From NCBI RefSeq assembly GCF_019649055.1, contig NW_026570311.1:434001-498000 (forward strand): 64,000 bases of DNA, in the 5' to 3' direction. A model generated the notes under the pieces. It searched no databases and was not told the DNA's origin. It saw only the letters and a program-made list of their open reading frames with translations. Numbering within the stretch: the first letter of the stretch is position 1; every line of letters begins with the position of its first letter. The stretch comes from Paramacrobiotus metropolitanus (lineage: Eukaryota; Tardigrada; Eutardigrada; Parachela; Macrobiotidae). The translations under genes were made by a program, and so were the position numbers. This document shows positions 1 to 12,038 of this stretch, piece after piece.

Positions 1-565
1 TGATTAGGTATCTCTAATCTTGGGAGAAATGAGTTTGTTATTGTGGTAGACGTAGTGGAGTGGCAATCGTTCATAGCGCAATATACGTGCGATCAGTACT
101 TGTACCGTTACGATAGAATTACTGGACAAGCTAGTACTGTACATGGTTTTTACGGTTTAGTGGATAAAATGATCGTGGTTTATTGATTTTCAAATCGCGA
201 CATTACAGTCGTAAGTCAGTTAACTACGGCCAGCATTGCACAATTAAGAATTAAAAAAAGCAACCAAAATCAGTATTATTAACCAGTTACTCTTGCCCGG
301 TAAGGTCATATGACTTAATGTTTTGCAGGGCCGCGGTGGAATGTTAACGTCCTGGTTGGAAAAACTGCCGAACCGACAAGTTTAATGACTTTCTGTAGTG
401 TTCTCCTATTTTTATAATAACCGGGTGCCTGAAAAGCAGTTTTTACAATTATGCCACAACCTTGTTAAAAGTGCACAGTATTCGCCATGAGAAATTTTAT
501 TACGGGAAGCGGTGAATAAAGCTAAGCAAAATAAAAGTGCAGGGTTCTTTTAATTATTGATTCCT
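1..565. other. Non-coding flank, no gene recognised
   Basis: AT-rich sequence downstream (on the minus strand) of the neuropeptide gene. I see no splice-bounded coding stretch. It presumably contains the 3' untranslated region of that gene. Confidence 0.5.
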
Positions 566-2379
566 TCAGCGCCGTCCGCTGTTGACGAGGAGGCGCAGCG
601 AGCTGGGCGTGGCCGTGGGAAAGAGCCGCGAGGGACGCCGACCGAAGCAGGAGACGGTGTGGAAAAAGCACTGGTTACGCGGACGGATGTAGGGTGTCAG
701 CGCAGCGGGGGGTTGCGGTTGAGCGGGTGCTGTAATAATACGGACAGTCACAAACATGTACAGCGGTGATTTAGTGTAGTTTACACAAAAGCGATAAACA
801 AAACACACCTTCATCGTTGGATACACTGATAACCGGGACAGCATCGGCTTCCGGCGCATCCGGGACATCGGCACGCATGTTTAAGGACAGCTTCATCCAT
901 GGCGGAATATCGCCGAGGAAGCTGCGTTTCTGTACCGTCTGCCAACAAAAACACCCAGAAGGTTATATGGAGTAACACATTACTGTATAAATAATAGCCG
1001 GTTGACAGCTTTATTGACAGTGGACACGCAATAGGTATTTAGCGATTTGTGTATATCAATATTTAAAAAAATTAGTTTTACTTCGTCACTGCACCAAACT
1101 TAAATACTTCTCTTCGGCTGTATCTTAAACGTTAAAAAATAAATAAAATCGATAGTTAGTTTATGACCTTAGTGACGAGCGATCAAGGTTGCAACAAAAA
1201 ACTGATCGCGCCTGTTTTGTTTATTTTTGCCAATGGAGTTTTTTAGAGAACAGCAGCAAATGCTGCCGAGTTTTTAAGATAGCATTGATATACGAATGTA
1301 CATCGTTAATTAATGATCAAGTTTACGTATGTAGCTGCTGTATTTTTTTAAAAATAACAATAATATTATTTAACTTCTTCGAAAACCCAGAATGGAACGC
1401 AAGCGAGTGATGGTGCCTGGGCCAAATACAAAAAGATGTAAGCCAGCTTGTGGCAATGGCATAAGCGTAAAAGCTAACCGCTAAGTGCTCCCTCGCATTC
1501 ACGAGGCGATAGTACTATTATATGGGCATAAAACAACGTGGGATGATGGCATTCAAATGCCACCATTCAAGATGCTCATGAATAAAATCATTGTAATTGA
1601 CGTCATGTGCATTTCCATGTTATTATGTACTCTTATGCATATTACGCGGACAATGAGGCCTTGAACGTCCAGGGTTGGAAAATGTCGGTTTCCACGTATA
1701 CATCGGCCTTTTTTCCAGAAATGTCAATTACAACGTATACATTAGCCTTTTTTCCAGAAATGTCGGTTACAACGGACCGTTAAGTTATTTTAAGAGTTAT
1801 TAGAAAAGCTAATTCTTAATTATTAAGTGTTGTAAAAAAATTATATTTCATATTTTTGCGGTGATGATAATACCTTTGCCGAAATATTTTATTATATTCA
1901 AAGATCTAAAGATTATGGATACATCGAGTGGTTTATACAAAGATTAATGAGTTGAATTACCAGTTTATCAATACCATCTTTGAAATGCAGCTGTCTCCAT
2001 GCTGTCATAAATTAAAATACAAAAAGTTTGAAAATATTATCATGAATTCTCCTTTTTTCTACTTATGCAACGCCCATATGTTTTCAATACTGTTGTTATC
2101 TTTTCAAGTTCATAAGAATGGGTAGAACCGTAGATGTGAAAATCACAATGAAAAATGCTTTGCTCAGCTAGGATATGTTGCGCGGCAGTACCGATTAAAT
2201 TAAAATTACATTACTTTCAGCGTATCACGTTGTCTATTTTTAAAGGTCACTCGCACAATAAAACAGATGTTTCTTACCTTAACAATATCGTGATCAGCTT
2301 GGAAAATCGCAGCGCCCTGAGTCACGGCACTGGCGACACACAGCACAAAGGTCACCAGGATATACGGAGTCGATGCCAT
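566..2379 (-). CDS. Allatostatin-C-like neuropeptide precursor (3 exons, complete)
   Basis: Exons on the minus strand are 2379-2278, 938-809 and 729-566, joined in phases 0 and 1 by GT-AG introns of 1339 and 79 nt. The 396-nt CDS gives 131 residues. Exon 1 is a clean signal peptide (hydrophobic core ILVTFVLCVASAVTQG). Exon 2 is an acidic spacer opening with a KR site. Exon 3 holds the mature peptide at residues 96-106, NQCFFHTVSCF, followed by GRR, an amidation and dibasic cleavage signal. The C-x6-C spacing and the SCF ending are the allatostatin-C hallmark, with a disulfide expected between Cys98 and Cys105. Known family members are secreted ligands of somatostatin-like receptors in arthropods. 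The N-terminal cleavage would have to be at a single Arg (RPR/N), which is inference. The precursor ends in a second GRR. Confidence 0.9.
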
Positions 2380-2460
2380 TTTCCCCCGCTCTCACCCAGA
2401 AATCAGCAATCTCCACCTTTAAGACAAAAGGAATCGTAGTGCAGAGCAGCTGTCAACCCG

Positions 2461-2472
2461 GCTTAAATATCC
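2461..2472 (-). promoter_or_regulatory. Possible TATA-like element of the neuropeptide gene
   Basis: On the minus strand a TATTTAA motif (2469-2463) lies 84 nt upstream of the start codon of the allatostatin-C-like gene. Position and sequence suit a core promoter, but AT-rich matches are common here, so this is only suggestive. Confidence 0.3.
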
Positions 2473-4279
2473 GTTAAAGAAAATATTTTCGTACAATATA
2501 ATCAACTTAAAAATTAATCCAACTGGCTAACAGCGCATTCAACCACACGGTAAAATACTAAGCCCCGTACAATCCTCCCTGGAAAATCTCCCACCACCAA
2601 CGTCAGCGCGATGAATCTTTCTCGTCTGGGAAGGTGCGCGCGCACGTCCTTATGTTTGTCAGCCGAGAAACGAGGAGAAAAGAGCGGAAAACAATTAGCC
2701 AACGGTGGGATTACATGAGCACAAAGCCCCTTCTCATCCGGCTGTTGTGCCGGTAAGAGACAACGGCTGCTGTTTGTCGGCGCCGCTGCCCATCGTTTTC
2801 ACTGGCAGAGGAAATGTCAAGGATGCACACACGTACATGTACAGATACCTACAATACCTCGTATGTCACAACAGCAGCCGGCTGTTTCCCAAGCACGATG
2901 TGTGCCCGGCGGACAATCACGGTATATATTCAGCCCTTGCGTCTACCCAGGCAAAAACACCACTTCCGCTGGCCGCAATTATATGGGTTGGTTTGTTCTT
3001 TGTTAACGGATGAATTTGCGCTGAAGATGTTAAGTAAAACGACAACGAACAAGACATTAAGTAGGACAGCTGCACAGGCCGGAAATATATAAAAAATTTC
3101 TTTCCGTTTTGTTGGTGCGGCTAGTTATTCTCGTCAGCATTAATGCTCAATGGTTTTCAGCTGTCAGGCTATTCATTACGCTTCAATGCATAATCGAATG
3201 TTTAGTAAAAACATACATATTACATGAAATTTAACCTTTCAAACTTTATCAAATAAGTTGCTAATGGAAGGTTAACAATTATGGTGTGGTGTTAGCGGTA
3301 TGTTTTGCTTGTGCATTTCATTTTGCCACTGATGAGTCGCTGACGTATTTGCTGCACTCAAAAGATTAATAAATGAAAGGCATTACCTAGCGTTTAATAT
3401 CTGTTAATCGATCGCTAAATTGAAAATTGTTAATCGATTGTTAACCGAAAATTGGTATAGGGCGCTTAAGTATCATGGTGTAGAAAACCTGGGTGTACAG
3501 ATATTCAAGGCGACCACATACTTTTGAATCAGTTTAACAGAATTAACTACCGCCGTAGGGCAGTCACTAAGTATGCATCGATCAGCTGAGCTCTGTACAG
3601 CACAAAAGTATTAGTATTTTGCTGTGCGCTATTAATATTTTTTGTACGATATTAAGGTCGGCTTTTGCTTTTAAATATATTTATAGCTTTTTCTGGCTCT
3701 CACAATCCAGCGGCGACATTTTCGAAAAGAAAAAAGCACATTTTTTAGGTATGCTTAGTTCAGATGGCGATAAAGCGAACGAGAACAGCCGCACCGTACG
3801 GTCTATAAACCTGTTTATATCAACGCAACATCCGCAGATATCTCGCACAAAACACTTGTTATTCTAATTCACAATGTACGGAGGTAAAAATGCGTCAATC
3901 AAAACTGGAGAGCATAGCGATAGTTAAGGAGAATGGTCTGATAATTGCGTACATTGCGGTATATCCCATGTTTATCCTGTAAACCGATACCTACAGCGGA
4001 CAATAAGCACCGCAGAATCTGGACAAATAATGCGTACGCTGGCAAACAAGATAACGCGCAGCCGTGCACACACCTAACGCGCTCTATCAGACCGCTCTAC
4101 CGAGAGAAAAGGTTTCCCTTTACTCTCCCTTCTATAACTTCCGGTAGCACTCAATCAAGCTAAGCATCCGGGAGACCGTAATTTTTTACACAATGTACGC
4201 AACGTTTTTGAACACTTTACTAACGTTCTTTAAGAAGACGAACCTCGATCGGAGGAGTACTTAACTTAATAACCGTATC
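2473..4279. other. Intergenic region, no gene recognised
   Basis: This separates the divergently placed neuropeptide gene (-) and receptor gene (+), so it should hold both promoters. Short open stretches are present but lack splice context, composition or similarity that would support coding. Confidence 0.5.
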
Positions 4280-5281
4280 ATGGAAAATTTAACCGAAGCG
4301 AATTGGACCAATGTTTCCCATCCGGACGGCTGGAGCTACCAAGCCGGTGTTCGCATCTCCCTGGGCGTCATCCAGTTCATCCTCAACCTCACCATGCTCA
4401 TCCCCATCCTCATCCTCCGCGACCTGCGCAACGCCTTCACGGTGTACGTCGCCGCGCTCTTCACCGCCAACCTGGTATACGTCAGCACCGAGTACCCCAT
4501 CGACGTGCTCCGCATCGTCTACTCGGAGCAATCCTTCTCCTCCTCCGTCTGCACGTTCTACCTGTACCTCGTGTATGTCTTCGCGGTGGTCCGTCTGCAC
4601 ATGCACGTCCTTATCACCATCAACCGCATCTGGGCCATCCAGTTCCCCGTCCACTACCGCAACGTCCACAACGAGCGGGTCGCTGTTCTAGTTTGCCTGG
4701 GAACGGTTTTATATATTCACATTCTGATTCTCCCGTTGATCATCATCGATCTGCTGTATTATCGATTGCCGGAGCAGGTGTACGGGTGCGGGTTGGCCTC
4801 GGACCAGCTGCCGCTCTTCGAGTACGAGCTGATTGTGGAGGTGCTGGCGGATGACCTCTTGATTGTCGTCATCATCGTGGCGTACCCGTTTCTGTATTAC
4901 AAACGTTGGAAAGCTATTAAGAATCGGGAGAATACACCGGAGGGACAAGCCGCGTCGCATCCGTTTTTATTGTTGACCTTGTTGACGTTGGGGATCGTCG
5001 TGGCGTCCGCCCCGGCCAGTGTGTATTCGACCCTGATGTACCTGGTCCAGCCGGAGGATTACCATAAGTATACGGGGTTTGAGCGCGCCGCGCAGATTAT
5101 GGCGTCACTGCTGCCGGTGATCGATCCCATCGTATTCGGACTGAGTTTGAGGAATGTACGGGAATTCTTCCAAAAGGGGCTGGAAAAGATCAACTTGAAC
5201 AGAGTTAGGCGTTCGGCAGTATTTATGAAAGGTCCTAACAGCCGTGTTAATTCTGTCACACCAATTGGTGCGGTGGTTTAG
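4280..5281 (+). CDS. Class A (rhodopsin-like) G protein-coupled receptor, intact single exon
   Basis: A 333-residue, intronless receptor. The N-terminus is short, without a signal peptide, and has two N-glycosylation sites (NLT, NWT; also NVS). Seven hydrophobic segments follow at about residues 28-47, 53-78, 89-117, 133-160, 184-208, 226-254 and 267-292. The DRY position at the end of TM3 reads NRI (ITINRIWAIQFP) and the NPxxY position in TM7 reads DPIVF, so both signature motifs are divergent. Cys before TM3 and Cys in the second extracellular loop are present for the usual disulfide. The C-terminal tail is basic. The ligand cannot be named. An almost identical but broken copy lies inverted at 15.1-16.0 kb. 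Lack of introns could reflect an intronless lineage or a retrocopy. Confidence 0.85.
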   Translation: MENLTEANWTNVSHPDGWSYQAGVRISLGVIQFILNLTMLIPILILRDLRNAFTVYVAALFTANLVYVSTEYPIDVLRIVYSEQSFSSSVCTFYLYLVYVFAVVRLHMHVLITINRIWAIQFPVHYRNVHNERVAVLVCLGTVLYIHILILPLIIIDLLYYRLPEQVYGCGLASDQLPLFEYELIVEVLADDLLIVVIIVAYPFLYYKRWKAIKNRENTPEGQAASHPFLLLTLLTLGIVVASAPASVYSTLMYLVQPEDYHKYTGFERAAQIMASLLPVIDPIVFGLSLRNVREFFQKGLEKINLNRVRRSAVFMKGPNSRVNSVTPIGAVV

Positions 5282-6067
5282 GACTGACAAAATTACCTAT
5301 GCAAGACGCGATCGATGTACTGCATGTACCAATGCTTTGCCCGGGTCTTCTGAATCCGACACTCTGTTCTATGGCTTTGATAAAGCGATAATATAGCTGA
5401 TAAATAACGTTAGTAACTGAATTTCCAGATTAGTTGTACAAATAAGCCCACGGTTAACCGTTACAGTATGCGCTGTTTGTGTCACTTTTTGTCTCCGGCC
5501 ACCATTACCAGGCACCACCGCCTATATTCAAATACTATCAGTCTAGTTATAAGTGCAGCTAATTAAAGAAATTACCGCTCATTACCGCGTTCGCCTTTAA
5601 TTTGTCCGCAGGATGCATATTTCTGAAGCCACCTTCGGCGTATTCGCATGCATGCGGCATGCCAACGCTACTCATTATGATCACGCTTTGATCACGCTGG
5701 TCTCATAGACCTTGTCTCCTTGGTACCGTTAGACTTTGGGTTATTGGTACTATTTGCTTTCGATTTGATCTTTGAAACATCAGATATCTGATCGGATCGA
5801 TCCGATCAATCCGTAAAGCGCTATCATTAAGAAACAGACCCGTTGGCACAACTGTTTGTGTATAAGTATCCCCTCAGCTGCGTTGTACAGTATAGTCGTT
5901 GTTCCTTCCTACCGAGCGAAGCGAAGAAAGATTTCGATCACGTGAGTAAGGTTGCGCTAGTCATATGATACTGTTTACTAATAAGTATAATAATGCGACG
6001 GAGTATAAGGAGTTCAAAAAAAGCGCATTTTATTACTGAAATGCTTTAGCCGGTCTAAATCTTATAC
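5282..6067. other. Intergenic, nothing recognised
   Basis: Downstream of the receptor gene. It presumably holds the 3' untranslated region. No coding or repeat structure stands out. Confidence 0.4.
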
Positions 6068-6222
6068 AATGTAGGACTAAATGGTCGCATACCCAGCATT
6101 CTGTACGCAAGCGGTGCAGTGCACTTGTACGAAACGGATATTTTGAACTCAGTCGTACACTGCACTGCGCTGCATACGTACTGAATGTGGAGATGTTGGG
6201 TATGCGACCATATCGTCCTAAG
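6068..6222. repeat. Short inverted-repeat element (MITE-like)
   Basis: Two imperfect arms of about 65 bp are reverse complements. The left arm begins TAGGACTAAATGGTCGCATA (near 6072) and the right arm ends TATGCGACCATATCGTCCTA (near 6220). About 20 bp lie between them. This fits a small foldback or MITE remnant; no target duplication is certain. Confidence 0.65.
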
Positions 6223-7165
6223 CTGTAGCTACGACCACCATTTCTGTAAAGATCATATTAGTCTGTCCTTGAATTTTCAATATTCTTTAGCTGCGAATTG
6301 CGATGATCTAGTTTTATTTCAGTTGTCTGCCGACCCGCGTAATACAATAAAGTTCAAGACGGTATATAAACGGTGCATCAATGACACAGATTGATAGTTT
6401 TATTCACACAACAATAACAAATTTTCTACTAAAAAAACATATTTTTATTGATTGTACAGCTTTAGCCCACTGCGGAAACAGGTGATATAAGCACACACAA
6501 CATTTCCATTTAAGTTAGCCGAGGCTGGTGCTGTTCCCATGATTGATAGATATCAATAAGTATTTAATAAAAATAATACCACAACTATTCAGGACAATCA
6601 ACCAATAAAATGCAACAAACTGTGTAAAACAGCTGCTGGTTGTTTTAAAAACCTAGAAGAATTATCTTACTTCAGCCTAATTATTGTTATGGCGTTTGCT
6701 TGTACAAGTTAAAGTAAGGTTTTATGTTATAGTGTACATTTTAACCAATTTTCATTAACGGAAAATTATTAATTTTATCGCCATTGCAATTTCTCAAATT
6801 TTTGCCATTTCCAGCTAGTGAGGTGGTATCCGCGGTGTGCTCTAACCGGTGCAGCATCTTTTGCTTTGCGGTTGCTTAGCTATACACATGGTTGATTGTC
6901 GCATTGCTTGGAAACCGTTGGATGCTCCATATACTGTATTTACAAAAATTATTTACTTGTTCTAGTTATATGATATTTTAGCTTAAGTGTAAATGAGGTT
7001 TTAATTGTTTCGCTAATGCGCTAGGCAACCAGTTGCACCTTCCACTACTGCATGTCCTTATGGGCAGTTGTGACAGTACTTTGACCGCCACCAGCTGCGG
7101 ACCACTGCCAACTGACACGGCAACTAGCTGACAACACGGCAATCGTGCATTATGTTGCGTGATTT
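6223..7165. other. Upstream region of the Ig-domain gene, nothing recognised
   Basis: AT-rich, without a convincing exon. It should contain the promoter of the gene starting at 7166. Confidence 0.35.
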
Positions 7166-10100
7166 ATGGCATCACTGCTTCCATCGTCGCTGTATCCGTT
7201 TGATTGGCCCATTTCTCGTCGCACAAGGCGGCTGGTGCACTGCACCGGTAAGCAGCGCCGGCCTCTATTTGTCAACCCGATAGGACTCAAGCTTATTTTG
7301 ACTGTGGTAGCAATAACATTTATCTGGATATCTCATAACTCTGGCCTGGCTTGCCAAGTACAAAAAACGGCAAAAGTGGGCGAGACATCCATCCCATCTG
7401 CACAGGCTTGTGTAGATGGGAGCTGGGAATGTAAATTTGCACGATGTGAGTGGTACGAAATTTCTATTCATACTTCGTATGTATAAATTTTGTATAACTA
7501 TCCATTATTATGGACCGGAGCCTTCTAGAGCCTTCTTTTTTTTTACGCAAGTTTTTATTTATGTCATGCTCAGTAGCCTTCTAGCCCAACAAAAGTAGAA
7601 TATTGTCTTTCTGTTTTCTGTTTGCCTGATACAAAACTGAAAAACTCCATTATTATATCATTACTTTCTTTTCACGGGGCGTGGGGCGCCAGTAATAAAA
7701 TTATATTATTGTGAGGTCATCAGAAGCATACTGCAGCGTGGATGTCTGTTTGATGCAGAAAAGAAATACACTACGCTCTGTGAGATCTTCTTGGGCAACG
7801 GCATCTGGGTCGTCGCACAGGGACAATTCTGCAATAGATATTACATAATCTTGACAGAAATGCTAAAATAACCAAAGCAAATGTGCAAGGAATTAACACA
7901 TTACGTTATAGTCAATCTAAGCCCTTGTCCCAAATACAGCTGCACTGTGAGCGCAGGTATCTTTATATTTATACAAACTCACCGTCAAAAACGTATTTTT
8001 CTTGGGTTTTTTATTGACTTGTCAACGCGCGGTCAGTTTAATTCAAGCTTAGTCCTGAAAAATTCTCAATTTCCCATAAGTGTGCCTTCTGAATCTTAAT
8101 TTTTTTAAGGAAGCTTTGGTCAGAAGACATTTCGACGGGTTCTTAAGTATGGAAGTACTGTGAAAATGGAGTACGAGTACATACTGTAATAATTATAATT
8201 GTTCTTAAGATACTTAATGGTATCACATTCCTACGCATAAAATAAACTGTTACCACGGTGGCAACAATCAGAGAAATAATGCAGTGAAACTAAGGACTGC
8301 ATAGACCAATAATTAATAATGATAGAAGTGAAAAATTGCAGCTGTGGTCAGAGAAGCAAGAAAAAAACTTGGAACGATCAAATAATTATTAGTATTCGTC
8401 CAAGAGGGTAGTGCCGAGCGAGGAGCGCGATGCATACCTTGTAATTAATACGGCAACACGGTATTCGTGATTATTCATTTATGGAAGTATAATTATACAT
8501 TTTGTTAAATACAAAATTTTCCGTATGTACATGTTTCCATATTATATATTGGACGAACTTCATTTACTAATTCACCAACAATTAGGAAAACTATTTTCGA
8601 GAAAAGCTGAAGCTGCTACGCTCGCCTACCAGTGCACCAGCCGGTGCCTTATTCTAGTTAAATAAGCATTTTAGGAATTGTAGTATGCGTTGCACTTTCG
8701 AACAAAATTTTACAGCAGCCAAGTCGTGTTTGGTTCTGCCTTTTTCTCTCAGCAATATTACACAACGAGCACTGTGAAGACCTTTGGACTCGGTACAAAG
8801 TCTGCATGGAAGAATAAGTGAGCCCATCGGTAGCAGCAGTTCAGCGTTCGTAACATGGTTACAAACACTGGACAGCGGCTGCTGCAACCATTTCGTCAAG
8901 GTTAAGGCAGTTCATAGCCATATATAAAATACTGCACTTAAGGGAAGTGACCCGGTACATGTGCATATACATGTATAACGTTATTTTAGAAAAGCAGTTT
9001 ACTGGAAAGAGCAGTCTTTGCTCTTTGAGATGTCGTGACTTTTCCCTTAATATAATGCCGTGTATAGTGGATAATAATTGTGTGCTCTGTTATCTGTAGA
9101 ATACCTCCAACTGCATTCGACATAGTGATGTTACATAGTGCGCCGTTGAATTACTTCTTTTAAATATTAAACAATAATAATGATAGCGCGGCCAGATACC
9201 ATACGTACCGATTGGGTACGTGGCCCGGTACATAGCGTCAAAAATGGGATACATACACTAAAACGTCCGCTTTCGCACAATACGAATCACTTTTTTGCAA
9301 TACTTGATGTCATCCTAAAGGTAAATGATTTGTACACATTGTTCTGAAAACCGTTTGCGCGTGCAGCATCCGGTTGCCGAGATATGGCGAATTATAAAGG
9401 GAAAAAAGTTTAAATGCATTGTTGTGTACTAAAAGTCTGGTTATTACCCGATCTTTTTGAAACTTTGCTGTAAAAGGCGCATGGCCATGAAGATCGTTTT
9501 TACACCGATCCAGACTTCCATGGTTTTTTTGATATTTTAAAATGAATTTTAAAATTTTTGAAATTCATTTTAAAATTTGAAAAACATGCCAGATCAGTGG
9601 ATCGATGTAAAACGATCTTCATGAACATGCGCATTTACTTGCAAAATTTGAAGGAAATCAGTCCATAATGAGACTTTTAGTACACCTGAATGCATTTAAA
9701 CTTTTTGGAATTTTCTAACAGCCATAACTCCCGAATTAAATGTTGCGCGCACAAACGGATTTCACGCCAGTGTATACAAATCATCTGGGCCCTACAGAAT
9801 GTCATAAACCGAAACAAAAATGTGTTTGGGAGTGCGCGAAAGTGAAAGTTTTCGTGCATGTACACGAATTTGGCACCATGTACCAGGCTGCTTCCCTTAA
9901 GTTTAGAAGCATCTGGTGAGGTAGCCAAATGTTACACACTCGAAATCCACCTTGTTCGAGAAAGCATTTACCTGGTCCCTGCATCCAGTATTGGATTAAT
10001 CAATAGAAGAGTTACTCGAACCGTGAAGTGAAAAATAGATATACAAAAAACTGTGCTATTTGATTACCGCATCTGGTCGGCATATACGTACAGACTGTAT

Positions 10101-12038
10101 CTCCTAGTCTTCTTACTGCAGAAAACGGTGTTAAGGCACAACAGAAAGCTATTGTGCCGTACCGCTCAACCCGACTTTGTGCTGGCTTGTCCTCCAAAAA
10201 CAGGCGTACTTTTGCTATCGCTTTATCCGGTTATTCCTTTTATCCGGTTAGGTTATAGAAAAAAAACCGAAAGGAGTGCAGACTTCTGTGGTAGACTGCG
10301 AAATCAGAATAATTATACAAGAATCAGAATAAATACACAAGTGATGCTGTACATCGAATAATCAGAATAATTACACAAGTGATGCTGTACATCAAACCAG
10401 AACAAGAAAGCTTAAGAAAGCTTTCGGCACTTGTATATGTACAAGACTTTGGTATCGTGTACAGCTCTGGGATGGCCTGGTACTGTAACGGCGTGGTACT
10501 GTAGCGGCGTTAGCAAGTTATACCCACGCAGCACCGGTTTAACTTGCTACCGCCGCTACAGTACAAACCTGTCGCATAATTGGTACAGCTGAAAACACAA
10601 AGGCAGGGGCCACGCTCCAAATCACGGCGCGTCACGCCGCACTCTTTAGCCTTTGCATCTCACATGCATCTGGCATGGCTGGTGCACCTCAACCGGTCAG
10701 ATGTTGCGAGACTCTCGTATTGTTACAGAAGAAATACTGTATTTGTCTGGCGGATGGTGGCTGGACGACAGTAGGCGCAGTAAGAAAGAATCTAACTGGG
10801 GACCACAGATGGTCACTGCGATGGTCATCGCGCTCTTTGCGCAAAAAAGTTAGGTCATTCATTACAATTACCACGAGGAACACACGAGGCAAGGTACCAG
10901 TTGTATATATTAACTTTTAATGAGTTCCGTATGCAGCTATGCGGCAAAAAACCCCCATTACAGATTAGGGGAAAAGGCACGCATTATCTATTCTTTTTCG
11001 AAAGTTTTGCAAACAAAACTCGTTAGAAACCTTATTACTTTCATAACAATGTCTTTGCGCTACAATAATATTCCGGTATTGCGTATGGCTACTTAAGTTA
11101 GTCATTGAAGTGTGTGCGTTATAATAATGACCATAATTTCATATGCCCGGACAGAACGGTAATATGTCCCATTAAAAAGTCATTTTTTTGTGATTGTGTC
11201 TTTAGTGGATAAAATGCTGAATGATGCAGCGCGCCATCCAGTCGATGGACGAATTTATCTGCCACTGGACGACAAGGAGACATCCAGCCTCATTGTCGAC
11301 AATTTGCGCGTTGTGGATACGAATTCTGGCGATGCGGCTACTTTTTATTGTCCGCTGCAGTTGACTCCTAATTCATCCGACACGCCGGACATTGTCTGGG
11401 TCCACAACGGTCGACCAGTGGCTGTGGCCAAAAGCAGCGGCATTAACGTCTTCAATGGCTACAACATAAGTCACGCAATAAACAGGACAATATCCGCTGC
11501 CACCCTGATTATGAAGAACGTCAGCTGGAGCGATCGAGGCGTTGTGGAGTGCCAGCAGAGGTGCCCCGAGGTGGCACCTCGCTTCTGCCGCCAACAAGCC
11601 TTTCGCCTGCGGGTGGCTCCCACCGGTAACGAACTCTTCCCGCTTCCGATGGCCAACGTCACCGTACCCCGGGATGCGGAAGCCCGTCTTCTCTGCGTGA
11701 CCGGCTTCACCCATCCCCTGGAGCCCTTTGACATGCTCCATGGTTTTATCTGGCGCTTTAACCGGCAGTGGTTGGAGGCGCCCAAAAAGCATCCGCTGCG
11801 TGATTTAATTTTTACTGATCCCGACCAGCGTCAGTTTCGCCAATATATTCCACCGGACGCTGCAACAGAGGATACCTTATCCAAGTACGGGATGCAGTAC
11901 AGTCGCGCGGGAAATGTCGCCAGCACGTTGTTTATTCCCAAAGTAGACGCGCGCCGCCCGGCGCGCGTCGAGTGTTGGGTGCAGCCGGATTCGCGCGAAG
12001 TATGGCTCATGCAGGCGGCTTACCTCCACGTCGTCTAA
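7166..12038 (+). CDS. Two-Ig-domain membrane-anchored or secreted protein (2 exons)
   Basis: Exon 1 is 7166-7445, ending at a strong GTGAGT donor. Exon 2 is 11206-12038, preceded by a pyrimidine-rich tract and TTTAG. Both are phase 1, giving 370 residues across a 3.76 kb intron. Exon 1 encodes a basic cytoplasmic-type stretch and then a hydrophobic segment (about 42-62, GLKLILTVVAITFIWI) that could be a signal anchor or an internal signal peptide. Exon 2 has two Ig-like folds. The first has Cys142, Trp158 and Cys209 in an SDRGVVEC context; the second has Cys257, Trp276 and Cys350. N-glycosylation sites include NIS, NRT, NVS and NVT. No C-terminal membrane segment follows. A role in cell-surface binding is inferred from the fold only. 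The exon pairing rests on phase and domain logic; transcript evidence could move the 5' exon. Confidence 0.7.
9215..9900. repeat. Foldback/MITE element, family 1, copy in the Ig-gene intron
   Basis: About 340-bp arms are imperfect reverse complements around a centre near 9545-9580, where a TTTTAAAATGAATTTTAAAA palindrome sits. The outer right end is GTACCAGGCTGCTTCCCTTAA and the left end resembles its reverse complement (GGCCCGGTACATAGCG). Related copies lie at 25.8-26.5 and 27.7-28.9 kb, with fragments near 21.9-22.1 kb. TTAA at the end may be a target site. Confidence 0.65.
10318..10393. repeat. Short direct repeat (two units)
   Basis: The block AGAATAA-TACACAAGTGATGCTGTACATC occurs twice in tandem, about 43 bp apart, with one substitution. 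Probably a local duplication. Confidence 0.6.
10496..10564. repeat. 24-bp inverted repeat (hairpin)
   Basis: GTACTGTAGCGGCG... at 10496-10519 pairs with its reverse complement at 10541-10564, with one mismatch and a 20-nt loop. It resembles the ends of a small MITE. Confidence 0.65.

Noticed and set aside
557-769. Open frame on the plus strand
   Set aside because: It is the complement of exon 3 of the neuropeptide gene, whose three exons fit in phase and carry a family motif.
4289-4960. Open frames antisense to and shifted within the receptor gene
   Set aside because: Shadows of the GC-rich receptor coding sequence; the sense frame has seven membrane segments.
7445-11205. Extra exons in the long Ig-gene intron
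   Set aside because: Open stretches there overlap a foldback element or short repeats, and none keeps the phase-1 join that the flanking exons already satisfy.
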